Shown: one piece after another, positions 41,528 to 50,451 of the stretch
Layout of the letters: the number at the start of each line of letters is the position of its first letter
Position numbering within the stretch: the stretch's first letter is position 1
Assembly (NCBI GenBank): GCA_029552245.1
Contig: JAKPDW010000063.1
Coordinates: forward strand, 1 to 64,000
From: Deltaproteobacteria bacterium
GTDB lineage: Bacteria > Desulfobacterota > Desulfomonilia > UBA1062
DNA: 64,000 nucleotides
Reading direction: 5' to 3'
Program-made: the position numbers and the translations under genes
The notes under the pieces: model-generated
The model's input: only the letters and a program-made list of their open reading frames with translations
The model's database searches: none
What the model was told of the DNA's origin: nothing

Positions 41528-43530
41528 GATCGACGATATACAACGGGTACGTGGAGCACACCAGATTCAGGCCGGCCTTTCATCACTTCAGGTTCAGGCT
41601 CTACTTCTACTGTCTCGACCTTGACGAACTTTCGGTGCTGGACAGGACGCTGCCGCTGTTCGGATACAACCGCGCCAGGCCGGTATCCATCCATGACAGC
41701 GACTACCTCGACAGCGGTCCGGGATCCATCAGGGAAAAGCTGCTCACTTACCTGGGCGACACGCTGGCCTCGCGGGTGGACCGTGTCTTACTCGTGACCC
41801 AGCCGCGGTACTTCACGGCCGTGTTCAACCCGGTGAGCTTCTACTACTGCCTTGCACGGGACGGGTCCTTGCTGTGCACCGTCGCCGAAGTCAACAACAC
41901 CTTCGGCGAACGCCACGTCTACGTTCTCGACAAACGCCACGGCCCGCAAGCAGGCTACCCCGCGGCCTTCGTCACGGACAAGGCCTTCCACGTCTCGCCT
42001 TTCAACGCCCTCGACGGTGCCTATGTGCTCACCTTCTCCGAGATCGGGCCGGAGCTCACCATCAGCGTCGATCTCATGCGCAACGGCGAGAGATTCTTCA
42101 CCGCAACCCTGACAGGACGCCGCTCTGAGCTCACGACGGTGAACCAGGTCATGCTCATGACCAGGCACCCCCTCGTCCCCAAACTCACCATGGCCCGGAT
42201 CTACGGCGAGGCGGCGAAACTGTTCTTCCTCAAGAAGCTCCACTACCATCCAAAGCCGGCGCCTGCGAGCCCCATGACCATCAGCAAAGCCCCGCCCGGG
42301 CTTGCCGAGCGCATCTTCTTTCGGGTCATCGACGGGCTGCTCGACAAGATCGAGCGGGGTCGCCTGAGGATTCACCTGCCGGACGGGAGAACGAAGATCT
42401 ACGGCGGTACCGACGTCCATGGGCCAGATGCCGAGATCAGGGTAAACGACTACGCCTTCTTTTCACGTGTCGCACTGAACGGCGAGATCGGCCTGGGCGA
42501 GGCGTACGTGGACGGGCTGTGGGACAGCGACGATCTCACCAAGACGCTGGAACTCCTGATCGTGAACCGTCGCGCCTTCCAAGACGGCAACTTGGTCTTG
42601 TCTTCCCTGTCAAGGGCGCGCAACTTCCGTCTCCATCGCAGCAGGCCGAACACCGTACGCGGGAGCAAGGAGAACATAGAAGCCCATTACGACCTGGACT
42701 CGGCCTTCTACGCGACGTTTCTGGACAGGACCATGACGTACTCCTGCGGGATCTTCGACAGCCCCTCCGACTCCCTCGAGCAGGCCCAGGTGAACAAGAT
42801 GAGGTCGATCATGAGCAAGGCACGGATAGGACCAAACGACCACGTCCTGGAGATCGGGTGCGGCTGGGGAGGGTTCGCCATAGAGGCGGTCAAGGCAAGG
42901 GGGTGCTCCTGGACGGGCATCACCGTATCCAGGGCCCAGTACGACCATGCACGCGAATGGGTGAAGAGGGAAGGCCTCGACAAGAGCATCCGGATCCTCT
43001 TGGAAGACTACCGGACCATCGGCGGCTCCTTTGACAGGATCGTGTCCGTGGAAATGCTCGAGGCGGTGGGCAGCGAGCATCTCGGCGAGTTCTTCGCGTG
43101 CTGTGACAGGCTGCTCAAGCCGGATGGCGTGGCGGTGATCCAGGTCATCACGGTCCCTGACAGCCGCTACGAGAAACACATAAGCAGCCCGAACTGGATC
43201 CAGAAACACATCTTCCCGGGCGGGGAGCTCCCTTAGCTGACCGCCATGTGCGTGGCCATGACGAGGCACTCGAGACTCATGGTGGAATCGGTGGAAAACA
43301 TCGGCCCACACTACGCCGAGACCCTGAGACACTGGCGTGAACGGTTCTCGGAGGCGGCCCCGACGCTCGACCGCATGGGGTTCGGCGCGGCATTCAGAAG
43401 GAAATGGATTTACTACTTCTCCATCTGCGAGGCCCAGTTCCGTACGCGCTCACTGGGCGACCTCCAGATCGTTCTCACCAGGGAGGGGAACACTACGCTC
43501 TCCCCACCCGCGACAGGAGGGGTCTCATGA
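41524..43530 (+). CDS. DUF1365 / cyclopropane-fatty-acyl-phospholipid synthase fusion with an in-frame amber codon
   Basis: Residues about 1-250 are a DUF1365 protein (TIYNGYVEHTRFRPAFHHF, FNPVSFYYCL, EVNNTFGE). Residues about 265 onward are a cyclopropane synthase, an S-adenosylmethionine-dependent methyltransferase acting on phospholipid acyl chains (ENIEAHYDLDSAFYATFLD, MTYSCGIFD, VLEIGCGWGGFAIEA, SPNWIQKHIFPGGELP). Codon 571 (43234-43236) is TAG exactly where homologues read ELPSLTAI; the same frame then gives LTAMCVAMTRHSRLMVE to a normal C-terminus at 43530 (track ORFs 40780..43236 and 43246..43530). The fusion is itself unusual, since the two are normally separate genes. Without read-through the enzyme loses its C-terminal domain. 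Confidence 0.85.
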
Positions 43531-44108
43531 ACACAGGCCGCCATGCCGGGTTCGTCATGCTGGCGGGGATGCTCGTGGCCGCAGGCTGTGCCGGCGCCAC
43601 AGGCTCGCATGATGTCACCATCACGTACAGGGCCCTTGAGGATACGGACAGAGGGAGGATCGAACACGTGGAACACGGTTCCCAGGTCGAACAGGATGCC
43701 ATAGAGAGGTTCAAGGAGTTCTACCGTATCTTCTCGGCGGAAAGGATAGCCGCCTCCATGGAGCGGGTCTATGCCGAGAATGCCTACTTCGAGGATGGCT
43801 TGAGGCAGGTCAGGGGCAGGGAGCGTATCAAGGAATACTTCTTGAGCACCACGAGTGCATTCACCGAGTGCACCTTCGACATCAAGGACATGGCGTACAG
43901 CCAAGGTAACTACTACTTCAGGTGGATCATGCACCTGCGCCTCAAGCGTGACCCGGACCACCCCATGGAGCAGCCCGGCATGTCACACGTGAGGTTCGAC
44001 GAGCAGGGCCGGGTCGTCTTCCACCACGACTACTGGGAGACACTCGCGCTCTTCGAGAGATTCCCGGTCATCGGGCGCGTGATCCGCTTCATCAAGAGCA
44101 GGATATAG
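43527..44108 (+). CDS. NTF2/SnoaL-like lipoprotein
   Basis: 193 residues. The signal peptide has a lipobox (LVAAGC) followed by a cone-shaped NTF2-like fold (AIERFKEFYRIFSAERIAAS, VYAENAYFEDGLRQVRGRER, WIMHLRLKR, VVFHHDYWE). NTF2-like genes of this kind travel with the FAD oxidoreductase, DUF1365 and cyclopropane synthase genes. The start overlaps the previous stop (ATGA), with AGGAGG upstream. Catalytic role unknown. Confidence 0.82.
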   Translation: MNTGRHAGFVMLAGMLVAAGCAGATGSHDVTITYRALEDTDRGRIEHVEHGSQVEQDAIERFKEFYRIFSAERIAASMERVYAENAYFEDGLRQVRGRERIKEYFLSTTSAFTECTFDIKDMAYSQGNYYFRWIMHLRLKRDPDHPMEQPGMSHVRFDEQGRVVFHHDYWETLALFERFPVIGRVIRFIKSRI

Positions 44109-44525
44109 GCCCCCTGGCCTCTCGCACGCGCCTGCGTTCACCCCGGTGTCAGTCATGGGACCGTGGCAGCGTACACACACGATCGCCTGGCACGTGGGTT
44201 CTCGCACCCAGGACCTCGGTCCCGGGTGAGCCGGTAACAGCGCCGACCGTTGGGAACCCGGAGGGCACGACCCCTCCCCACGCAGGCACGAGGCGCCAGG
44301 AACCGCAAGGAGAAGATAGAAGCCGCACGACCCCTCCCCACCCGGGCACGAGAACAATCGATACGCCTTGGCACTCGCCACATACGTAGGGATCAAGGAG
44401 CGCCCCTGGCCACCGTCTCCTCGAAGCGGTAACATTCGCCACATGCGTAGGGACCAAGGAAGAGATCATGCGTTGAGTTCATGAACCAGTGGTATTGCCG
44501 TTGTTCCAGGTGTAGAAATGAATGA
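44109..44525. repeat. Intergenic stretch carrying two pairs of direct repeats at 60-61 bp pitch
   Basis: GCACGACCCCTCCCCAC followed by C-rich bases and GGCACGAG occurs at 44265 and 44325 (60 bp apart). TCGCCACATACGTAGGGATC at 44375 recurs as TCGCCACATGCGTAGGGACC at 44436 (61 bp apart). No supported ORF lies here. Confidence 0.65.
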
Positions 44526-44555
44526 GGCAGGGCCTCGATCTTGACCGGCCCTGCC
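44526..44555 (-). terminator. Terminator-like hairpin of the PEP-CTERM gene
   Basis: GGCAGGGCC and GGCCCTGCC form a 9-bp stem with a 12-base loop, 26 bp past the stop on the minus strand and followed there by the T-rich TCATTCATTTC. Confidence 0.6.
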
Positions 44556-44580
44556 CCGTATGTCCCCAGCGGCGAAACCG

Positions 44581-45195
44581 TTACCGTTTCGTCTTCCTTC
44601 TGAATCCCGCAAGACCAAGAAGACCCGTTCCGAGCAACATGAGCGTCGCCGGCTCGGGCACCGGGGCGGGCTGATCGGAGAACCATGCGCTGGTTTGGCC
44701 GTTATGATCAACGAAACCTGCGATGTGGGCGGCATAGTGGTAACCAAGCGCATTCGGGACGAAGAACTGGTTCTCGTCATTGATTCCCGGCAAAGAAACA
44801 GTGAAGATCAGTGGGTCCTTTCTCGTCTTTCCCGTGCCGTAGGCATCGATGTAGAACAGCCCGAACATGCTGAGGTTCTGGTCGTACCGGAAATCCCACC
44901 CCGCGGGCAGATCGAAGACGGCTGACGACAAGTCAAGGGATGCATTGAACCCAAATGCCTGGATGCCGAAGTTATCATCCTCTCCCAGGAGAGCCTCATT
45001 GGCATCGACACTGAACTGCACGGTATGTTCACCCACGTAAGACACGACGACCGTGGCGAAATCTCCTGCCAACCCCAGGTCTTCATTGGATACGTTCAGT
45101 GACGTGGTGATCGGAACAGCCCAAGCCAGGGTCGGAAGAAGAGCGATGATCACGATGACGGGAAACAAGCCTTTGGTTGCTTTCATTCTTTTCAT
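44581..45195 (-). CDS. PEP-CTERM sorting-domain exported protein
   Basis: 204 residues. The signal peptide is LFPVIVIIALLPTLAWA. The middle is a beta-rich domain (DFATVVVSYVGEHTVQFSVD, FDLPAGWDFRYDQN). The C-terminus is the classic exosortase signal: VPEPAT, then a hydrophobic helix (LMLLGTGLLGLAGF) and a basic tail RRKTKR. Such proteins are processed by exosortase/EpsH systems linked to exopolysaccharide; no exosortase gene is in this window. GGGAGG precedes the chosen ATG, 28 codons inside the track's version. Confidence 0.88.
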   Translation of the reverse strand: MKRMKATKGLFPVIVIIALLPTLAWAVPITTSLNVSNEDLGLAGDFATVVVSYVGEHTVQFSVDANEALLGEDDNFGIQAFGFNASLDLSSAVFDLPAGWDFRYDQNLSMFGLFYIDAYGTGKTRKDPLIFTVSLPGINDENQFFVPNALGYHYAAHIAGFVDHNGQTSAWFSDQPAPVPEPATLMLLGTGLLGLAGFRRKTKR

Positions 45196-45651
45196 GGTGT
45201 CCTCCCAAGGATGCCTAGCATATAATATGCAAAAGTCTTGCCCACTGACATACCCCTTCCTTTTATATCGTTTTATCAATTAGTTATGAAGTTAAACGCA
45301 AGTTTTCGTCATGGAGGGCCTTTTGCGATTGTAAAATGTATCGACACAACCTTTTTTCAAAGATCACGTTATCGCTCGCCATATGATAATGATTTCTTCT
45401 CGTTGGGATCGTCAGAAATCTTTACAGTGCGATCAGTCTTGGCACGCCCCTGCCGACAGGCACAGTCTACCAACCCCCATGCCCGTAAGCGCTCACACCG
45501 AAGGATGAAGATAGTGCAGCAGAAGGCCAATGAGTTACCCGACAACGTTCATGTCTCACCAAAACCACCGAGGATGGCAGGACATGAGCCGTACATATTC
45601 TAACGCAGTTTTAAGCGTGGTGCACTCTCATTGTTGACACTATCAAAGATA
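45196..45651. other. A+T-richer gene-free stretch
   Basis: Base composition drops sharply relative to the flanks. The ORF at 45238..45603 (121 codons) has no recognisable features and no ribosome site. The stretch leads into a transposase remnant and may be part of an imported or decayed mobile segment. Confidence 0.45.
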
Positions 45652-45789
45652 GGTGAGCGGATCGGGTACAGGAAAGCATACAAGCCGAGAACGCTGGTTA
45701 CTCGTTTGGAACGTATGGAACTCATGGTGCCCAGGGACCGTGAGGGGCGGTTCCAGACGGAGCCATCAAAGAGCTATCAATGGAAATAG
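45652..45789 (+). pseudogene. IS256-family (Mutator-like) transposase remnant
   Basis: One frame of 45 codons ending in TAG reads GERIGYRKAYKPRTLVTRLE, then MELMVPRDREGRFQTEP. This is the conserved N-terminal block of IS256-type transposases (R-x-GY-RNGY-PRT...E-L-VPRDR-G-F-T). No DDE catalytic region follows and no terminal inverted repeats are evident, so only a fragment survives. Too short for the ORF track. Confidence 0.8.
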
Positions 45790-45803
45790 GCGAGGAACAG
45801 CAA

Positions 45804-45839
45804 GGCCGATACTTCATTTTTGAAGATGAAGTATCGGCC
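45804..45839. repeat. Perfect 13-bp inverted repeat
   Basis: GGCCGATACTTCA and TGAAGTATCGGCC are separated by 10 bases (TTTTTGAAGA). It lies between the transposase remnant and the downstream end of the flavoprotein gene. It could be a terminator-type stem without U-tract or a relic of a mobile element end. Confidence 0.6.
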
Positions 45840-45936
45840 GAAATGACGGGATACTTCCTTCCTGCCATGAATGCCAGCGCCCATGCCGGATACCATCTTT
45901 CACAGCAGGTCGGTAGCTTTTCTAATTATTGATCAA

Positions 45937-47322
45937 CTAATACGATATCCCCCTCTTCAATCCGACAACCTTGAACAGAAGGGCATACAGCAACATCCGT
46001 TTAAGCATCCATGCATGAAAGTCTTCGATAGAAGATGGAAACTTCTTATAGATCCTCTCTAAACTCTTAGCGATCAGGAACACGGCTGACATCTTCAGGA
46101 ATAACCTAATGTTTCTCATACCAGATGTGAATTTGGCAATGAGTTCAGGCATCGTGTAGGAGAATGTCCGGTCCATCCAAAGGGCACTGAATTCCTTTGA
46201 ACCAATGAGTCCTAATTTGATCAGGGTATTCAGATCATCGTGTGAAAGGCTCTGTACGAAAATCCTGATAGCATCAGCAAAGGGTCGCGAGGAACCGAAT
46301 CCCCTTTTGTATCTCACATTATATTCCCATAGACCCTTCCTGCTCACGTCACCTTTTCGTATGGCCGAAGCGGCAACTTCAGCCGCGATCTTCCCGCCTA
46401 TCACCGAACCGGGAACGCCGAACCCCGAATTTGTTGAGACCTGGTATCCCGAGTCACCGACAAGCATGAATCCGTTGCCTACAAGTTCAGGTTGGCAGGC
46501 CCTCATGGGCAGAAAGGGCGTAGGGCCTGTCCCTTTGGCATATACCTTCTCACCGATCTTGTCTGCATGAGCGGAGCAGAATTCATTGGTCACTCTCACA
46601 GGATCCGGGTGCCCAGGAAACATTGGAATACCACAACCTATGTTTGTCTTATCCTTTGCCTCAGGGACTATCCAGAAATAACCGCGATTCTGGAGAATGC
46701 AGTACCATCCAGGGTAGTCATGAGGAGGTATGTAGTCAGAGCTACCCTTAAGATCCCTTACCTCACGATAGGTTACGACTGTGTCCTGTGGTATGATTCC
46801 TTCATTATGGTAAACCGAATGAGGGAGCTTGTCCCGCACAACAGACAAGATCCCGCTGGCATCAACGACGATCTTTGACTTGTACTCAGTTATCTTCCCA
46901 GAACGATCCCTGCACCGTACGCCAATGATATAATCTCTTTCCAAGATTGGATCTATCACCTCGTGTTCTGGGAGGAGAACGGCGCCGGCGTCTACAGCAT
47001 ACTTCAGAAGCCTTTGCCCCAACAAACGCCTGTGCGCGAGGTACCCGTCAAGATCAGCCTCGAAAGAATGTTTCTTGTCTGGAGAAAACACCTTCAGTTT
47101 GAGCATTCTCATATCAAGCTCTTCCCCTTCAGGGACTGGTATGCCCAGGGCCTCGAATGCGTAGACCGGGATAGTATCGAAGGTGAGCTTGTCTCCTATG
47201 TCTTCCTTTTTCCGCCTATCTATGAGCAGAACCTTTAATCCATGCTCAGAAGCCACCTTTGCGGTCGCACACCCCCCGCTGCCTGCACCGACTACGATGA
47301 TGTCGTAGGTATCCTTAGACAT
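45937..47322 (-). CDS. Geranylgeranyl-reductase-family FAD-dependent oxidoreductase
   Basis: 461 residues. N-terminal FAD motif IIVVGAGSGGCATAKVASEH, middle motif IVVDASGILSVVRD, and GNGFMLVGDSGYQVSTNSGF closing the flavin site, as in geranylgeranyl reductases and related digeranylgeranylglycerophospholipid reductases. The C-terminus is basic and hydrophobic, suggesting membrane association. GAGGAGG precedes the chosen ATG. Codon usage is clearly more A+T-rich than in neighbouring operons, consistent with acquisition by transfer. It is transcribed 24 bp after the TetR gene, which probably regulates it. Substrate (isoprenoid or other alkene) unknown. Confidence 0.82.
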   Translation of the reverse strand: MSKDTYDIIVVGAGSGGCATAKVASEHGLKVLLIDRRKKEDIGDKLTFDTIPVYAFEALGIPVPEGEELDMRMLKLKVFSPDKKHSFEADLDGYLAHRRLLGQRLLKYAVDAGAVLLPEHEVIDPILERDYIIGVRCRDRSGKITEYKSKIVVDASGILSVVRDKLPHSVYHNEGIIPQDTVVTYREVRDLKGSSDYIPPHDYPGWYCILQNRGYFWIVPEAKDKTNIGCGIPMFPGHPDPVRVTNEFCSAHADKIGEKVYAKGTGPTPFLPMRACQPELVGNGFMLVGDSGYQVSTNSGFGVPGSVIGGKIAAEVAASAIRKGDVSRKGLWEYNVRYKRGFGSSRPFADAIRIFVQSLSHDDLNTLIKLGLIGSKEFSALWMDRTFSYTMPELIAKFTSGMRNIRLFLKMSAVFLIAKSLERIYKKFPSSIEDFHAWMLKRMLLYALLFKVVGLKRGISY

Positions 47323-47346
47323 GGCAACCTCCTCGTTCACATATTC

Positions 47347-47949
47347 TCACCGTTTGCACGGCTTGTCTTTGCACAGCCCTCTCAATATGATCTTGAGACC
47401 CTCCTCGTACATGCGGATTGCAGACACGCCTTCTGATTTCACATAAGTCTTGATAAGAAACATGACATAAATGGAGAAGAAGAGTTCTGCTGTGGGCTTC
47501 ACGTCCACTTCGTGAAACCGACCTTGCTTGATACCCAATGTCAGGATTTCCTCGATAAGCCTTATGGCTCCGAGATTGATCTTGTAGAACCTGTCCTCGT
47601 TTGGGAAAGGCGTGAAGATACCTGGATCTCTGATGAAGATGGAGCGCAGCTCATCATGTTCCATCAGGTATTGGATGGATTGTGTTGCCATGATCGAGAA
47701 TTTGTCACCTGCATCTTGAGCCTGTTCAACCGCGTCTCTTACAGCCTTCTGCCATCCCTTGAAGGCCATGCTCACCGTCTTCTCGTAGAGATCACGCTTG
47801 TTGCTTACATAGAAGTAGAGGTTGCTCTTCGTCATGCCGAGCTTATCGGCCACGTCTTTCAGCGTGGTCTTCTTATACCCATAATGGGCGAAGAGCTCTA
47901 ACGCGGTCGCTAGTATCTCATTGAATTTCCGGTCTTTAGCCTTTGTCAT
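47347..47949 (-). CDS. TetR/AcrR family regulator of the flavoprotein gene
   Basis: 200 residues, typical length. The helix-turn-helix (about 12-55) contains LFAHYGYKKTTLKDVADKLG and MTKSNLYFYVSNKRDLYEKT. The C-terminal ligand domain is variable. It is first in a two-gene unit with the geranylgeranyl-reductase-like gene and shares that gene's lower G+C. Likely self-repressing through the palindrome described next. Confidence 0.88.
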   Translation of the reverse strand: MTKAKDRKFNEILATALELFAHYGYKKTTLKDVADKLGMTKSNLYFYVSNKRDLYEKTVSMAFKGWQKAVRDAVEQAQDAGDKFSIMATQSIQYLMEHDELRSIFIRDPGIFTPFPNEDRFYKINLGAIRLIEEILTLGIKQGRFHEVDVKPTAELFFSIYVMFLIKTYVKSEGVSAIRMYEEGLKIILRGLCKDKPCKR

Positions 47950-47951
47950 AG

Positions 47952-47976
47952 TTGAACTTTATAACATTTGGTTCAA
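47952..47976. promoter_or_regulatory. Putative TetR operator TTGAAC-N13-GTTCAA
   Basis: A perfect 6-bp inverted repeat with a 13-bp A+T-rich spacer starts two bases upstream of the tetR start codon. Size and symmetry fit a TetR dimer site and it would overlap the leader or promoter of the gene. Confidence 0.5.
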
Positions 47977-48177
47977 TTAGTCAACATCCAGGTTTCAAGA
48001 CATCTTCAACTGCATGAACTACGCACCGTCTTTCGCATTGCACTGGATCTGATCAGGAAGCTTCTGGTCTGACACTTGGGTGCCGCCGGTCGTTCTTTGA
48101 CCTTGGCAAGAGGCACAATGTGTCTTATAGTAAGATATTGGCAAGCGAACGTGTACCGTAGACGGGGATTTACCACC

Positions 48178-48759
48178 ATGATCATAAATCGACTCCTACC
48201 TGCTCTCGCGGCCGCCCTTTTCGCCGTCCTGGCAACGGGGTGCTCCACCGTGAACATCGACTGGGACATGGCGAACTCGATCAACACGATAGAGGCCTAC
48301 GAGGAGTTCCTCGCCAAGCACCCGGACAGCGTCTACACCGACGAGGCCCTCAGGCGGGTCGAGCCCATGCGTTTCAAGAAGGCCATGGAGGACGGGTCGC
48401 CCAGGGCCCTGACCGCATACCTCGTCCGCTATCCTGACGGCCGCCACGTGGCTGCAGTGCGTGCGAGGCTCAAGGAACTCAGGTGCGCCGACACTGGCCT
48501 CAAAAAGAAGGACTACCCGTCCTGGCTGAGGGTGGCCCCGGCAAAGGACGAGCTCCACAAGAGCAGCTGGTACCTGGACAAGTCTTACTTCGGCATCAAC
48601 CCCGCGAGCATCGGCAGGGGCTTCAGGGCCTCCTGCGACGACCCCCAGGCCCCGCTCGACCTCGCCTGGGACAAGGACCGTCTCGTCTACTTCGGCGGCA
48701 AGGGCGTGATCGTGGGCCCGGACGGCACCGCGGTCCTCGTGGGATACGACTGCAGGTGA
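48178..48759 (+). CDS. Lipoprotein of unknown function
   Basis: 193 residues with signal peptide and lipobox (LAVLATGC). The following segment (NTIEAYEEFLAKHPDSVYTD, ALTAYLVRYPDGRHVAAVRA) looks like a short TPR/helical-hairpin repeat of the type found in outer-membrane assembly lipoproteins; the C-terminal third (LDKSYFGINPASIGRG, VIVGPDGTAVLVGYDC) is beta-like. No family name is justified. Start is the first ATG in front of the signal peptide. Confidence 0.68.
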   Translation: MIINRLLPALAAALFAVLATGCSTVNIDWDMANSINTIEAYEEFLAKHPDSVYTDEALRRVEPMRFKKAMEDGSPRALTAYLVRYPDGRHVAAVRARLKELRCADTGLKKKDYPSWLRVAPAKDELHKSSWYLDKSYFGINPASIGRGFRASCDDPQAPLDLAWDKDRLVYFGGKGVIVGPDGTAVLVGYDCR

Positions 48760-49542
48760 GACCCGGTCCTTCATCGCCCCCACGATATGGTGAGTGAGCT
48801 GCAGGGGCCACCAATCTGCATCGGCGCGGGAGACCGCAGGCACTGCATCCTCCCTCAAGACGGCGAGTGAGCTGCAGGGTCGACCAAGGTACGCCGCCAG
48901 CCGGAAAGAGCGCATCTTCCTCGAGCGCCCGGTCACCATCCACAGCCCGGTGGCGAGTTGTCCCAGTACGACCCTGGCAGGGAGGAAGGCCTGCTCGAGC
49001 CTGCTCCTGCCACCCGTTCAGGACAGGCTCGTCGGTCGAGAAGGGGCACCAGGCAACACCTCTTAGTCGAGCCCGTTGCGCAAGTCTTTGAGGTGGGCCC
49101 CGCACCCTGTACGGGGGAGAAGCCGAACAGGAAGTCACCGTCGGGCCTCTCCCATAAGCTGGATCTAAGGCCGCCCGTCTCTTTGCATGGGGCTGTCGTC
49201 TGCCTGCGTTCGACGTCGGGCGCTTTCCCCTCCCGGATCTCCAGCGCCCCCCCATTGCTTTGTCGACGCCGATGCAGACGCCCCAAAACGGGGAAGCGTG
49301 CAGGGTGGCCAGGGCACCCCCCACGGCCATGCCCTGCTCCTCCTTGAGGGGGAACAGGCCTGCGTTCATGTGAGGCACGCCCGACGATCACCCTTGCCGC
49401 CCGGGTTTCCACCACGACCCGCCGCCGGGAAAGATACACGGATCCTCGCAGGCAGAGGATACGGGCACCGCGCCGGGTTTGACAAGCCAGCCGGCCGGGG
49501 ATAAGATTCCCCCTCGACATCTCATACCCTGAGGGAGGCCCC
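48760..49542. other. Gene-free stretch with one repeat pair
   Basis: 783 bp. GAGTGAGCTGCAGGG followed by a CGACCAA-like tail occurs at 48792 and 48865 (73 bp apart). ORFs on both strands here are low-complexity and unsupported. No promoter recognised with confidence ahead of the crotonase gene. Confidence 0.5.
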
Positions 49543-50355
49543 ATGAACCTTGTCTACGAAAAGACGGGACACATTGCGAAGGTCGGTCTGAACAGGCCCA
49601 AGCAGCTCAACGCCCTCGACCCCGGCATCCTCCTCGAGCTCCACAAGACATGGATCGACATCAACGAGGACCCCGAGATCAGGGTCGCGGTGCTGTACTC
49701 GGCGCTCCCGAACATCTTCTGCGCCGGCATGGACCTGAAGACGGCGATCCCCATCCTCACCGGTGCCCGCAAGCCCGAGAACGAGGCCGAGGAGTGGATC
49801 ATACAGGGATGGGACGGCAAGGGCGTGGGCGAGGCGATGCTCAAGATAAGCTTCGTGAACAAGCCGGTCATCGCGGCGATCCACGGGTACTGCCTCACCG
49901 GGGGGTTCGAGATGGTCATGGGGGCCGACCTGCGGGTCGCTTCCGAAGACGCCGTGTTCCAGATGAGGGAGGCGAGCCTGGGCATCATGCCGACGGGCGG
50001 AGGGAACATCTTCCTGCCCAGGCACGTGGGCACGTGCCGCGCCCTGGAGATCCTGCTCACCGCGGGCAACTACGACGCAAAGACCATGTACGAGTGGGGC
50101 TTCCTGAACCGCGTGGTGCCGCGCGACAAGCTCATGGACACGGCAATGGAACTCGCCGGGAAAATCGCCGACAACGGGCCGCTGGCAACCCAGGGCATCA
50201 TACGGTTCAACCGCGAGATGCGCATGAAGGAGTTCGGCGAGCTCTTCATCCGCGAGGTGGAGATAGGCATGCCCATCTTCGCCAGCGAGGACGCGCGGGA
50301 AGGTGTCCGCGCCCAGAAGGAGAAGAGAAAGCCGGTGTTCTTGGGCAGGTACTAG
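49543..50355 (+). CDS. Enoyl-CoA hydratase/isomerase (crotonase) family protein
   Basis: 270 residues. Oxyanion-hole segment NIFCAGMDLKTAIP, then GYCLTGGFEMVMGADLRVAS and MREASLGIMPTGGGNIFLPR, which place both glutamates used by hydratases (the Glu of GGFE and the Glu of MREAS). It probably hydrates a 2-enoyl-CoA in acyl-CoA degradation, and may serve the same metabolism as the dehydrogenase operon 25 kb away. GAGGGAGG precedes the ATG. Isolated gene; stop is TAG. Confidence 0.9.
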   Translation: MNLVYEKTGHIAKVGLNRPKQLNALDPGILLELHKTWIDINEDPEIRVAVLYSALPNIFCAGMDLKTAIPILTGARKPENEAEEWIIQGWDGKGVGEAMLKISFVNKPVIAAIHGYCLTGGFEMVMGADLRVASEDAVFQMREASLGIMPTGGGNIFLPRHVGTCRALEILLTAGNYDAKTMYEWGFLNRVVPRDKLMDTAMELAGKIADNGPLATQGIIRFNREMRMKEFGELFIREVEIGMPIFASEDAREGVRAQKEKRKPVFLGRY

Positions 50356-50451
50356 CCCGATGCGCCTGAGCCTGGGTGCTCGACGGAAAGCGGTGCCCGC
50401 GCGCGTTCTGCTTCCGCACCACCGGGATCGGCTTGCGGGGACAGGCCGCTC

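Noticed and set aside
12441-43530. Genome-wide reassignment of UAG (for example pyrrolysine) to explain the two in-frame amber codons
   Set aside because: TAG is the natural stop of many well-delimited genes here (8508, 10794, 13244, 34740, 44106, 45937, 50353, 57126, 63071), one of them directly followed by a terminator. General recoding is therefore unlikely; local suppression or error remains possible.
45238-45603. 121-codon ORF in the A+T-rich gap
   Set aside because: No ribosome site, no motif, no operon context; probably a chance frame in low-G+C sequence.
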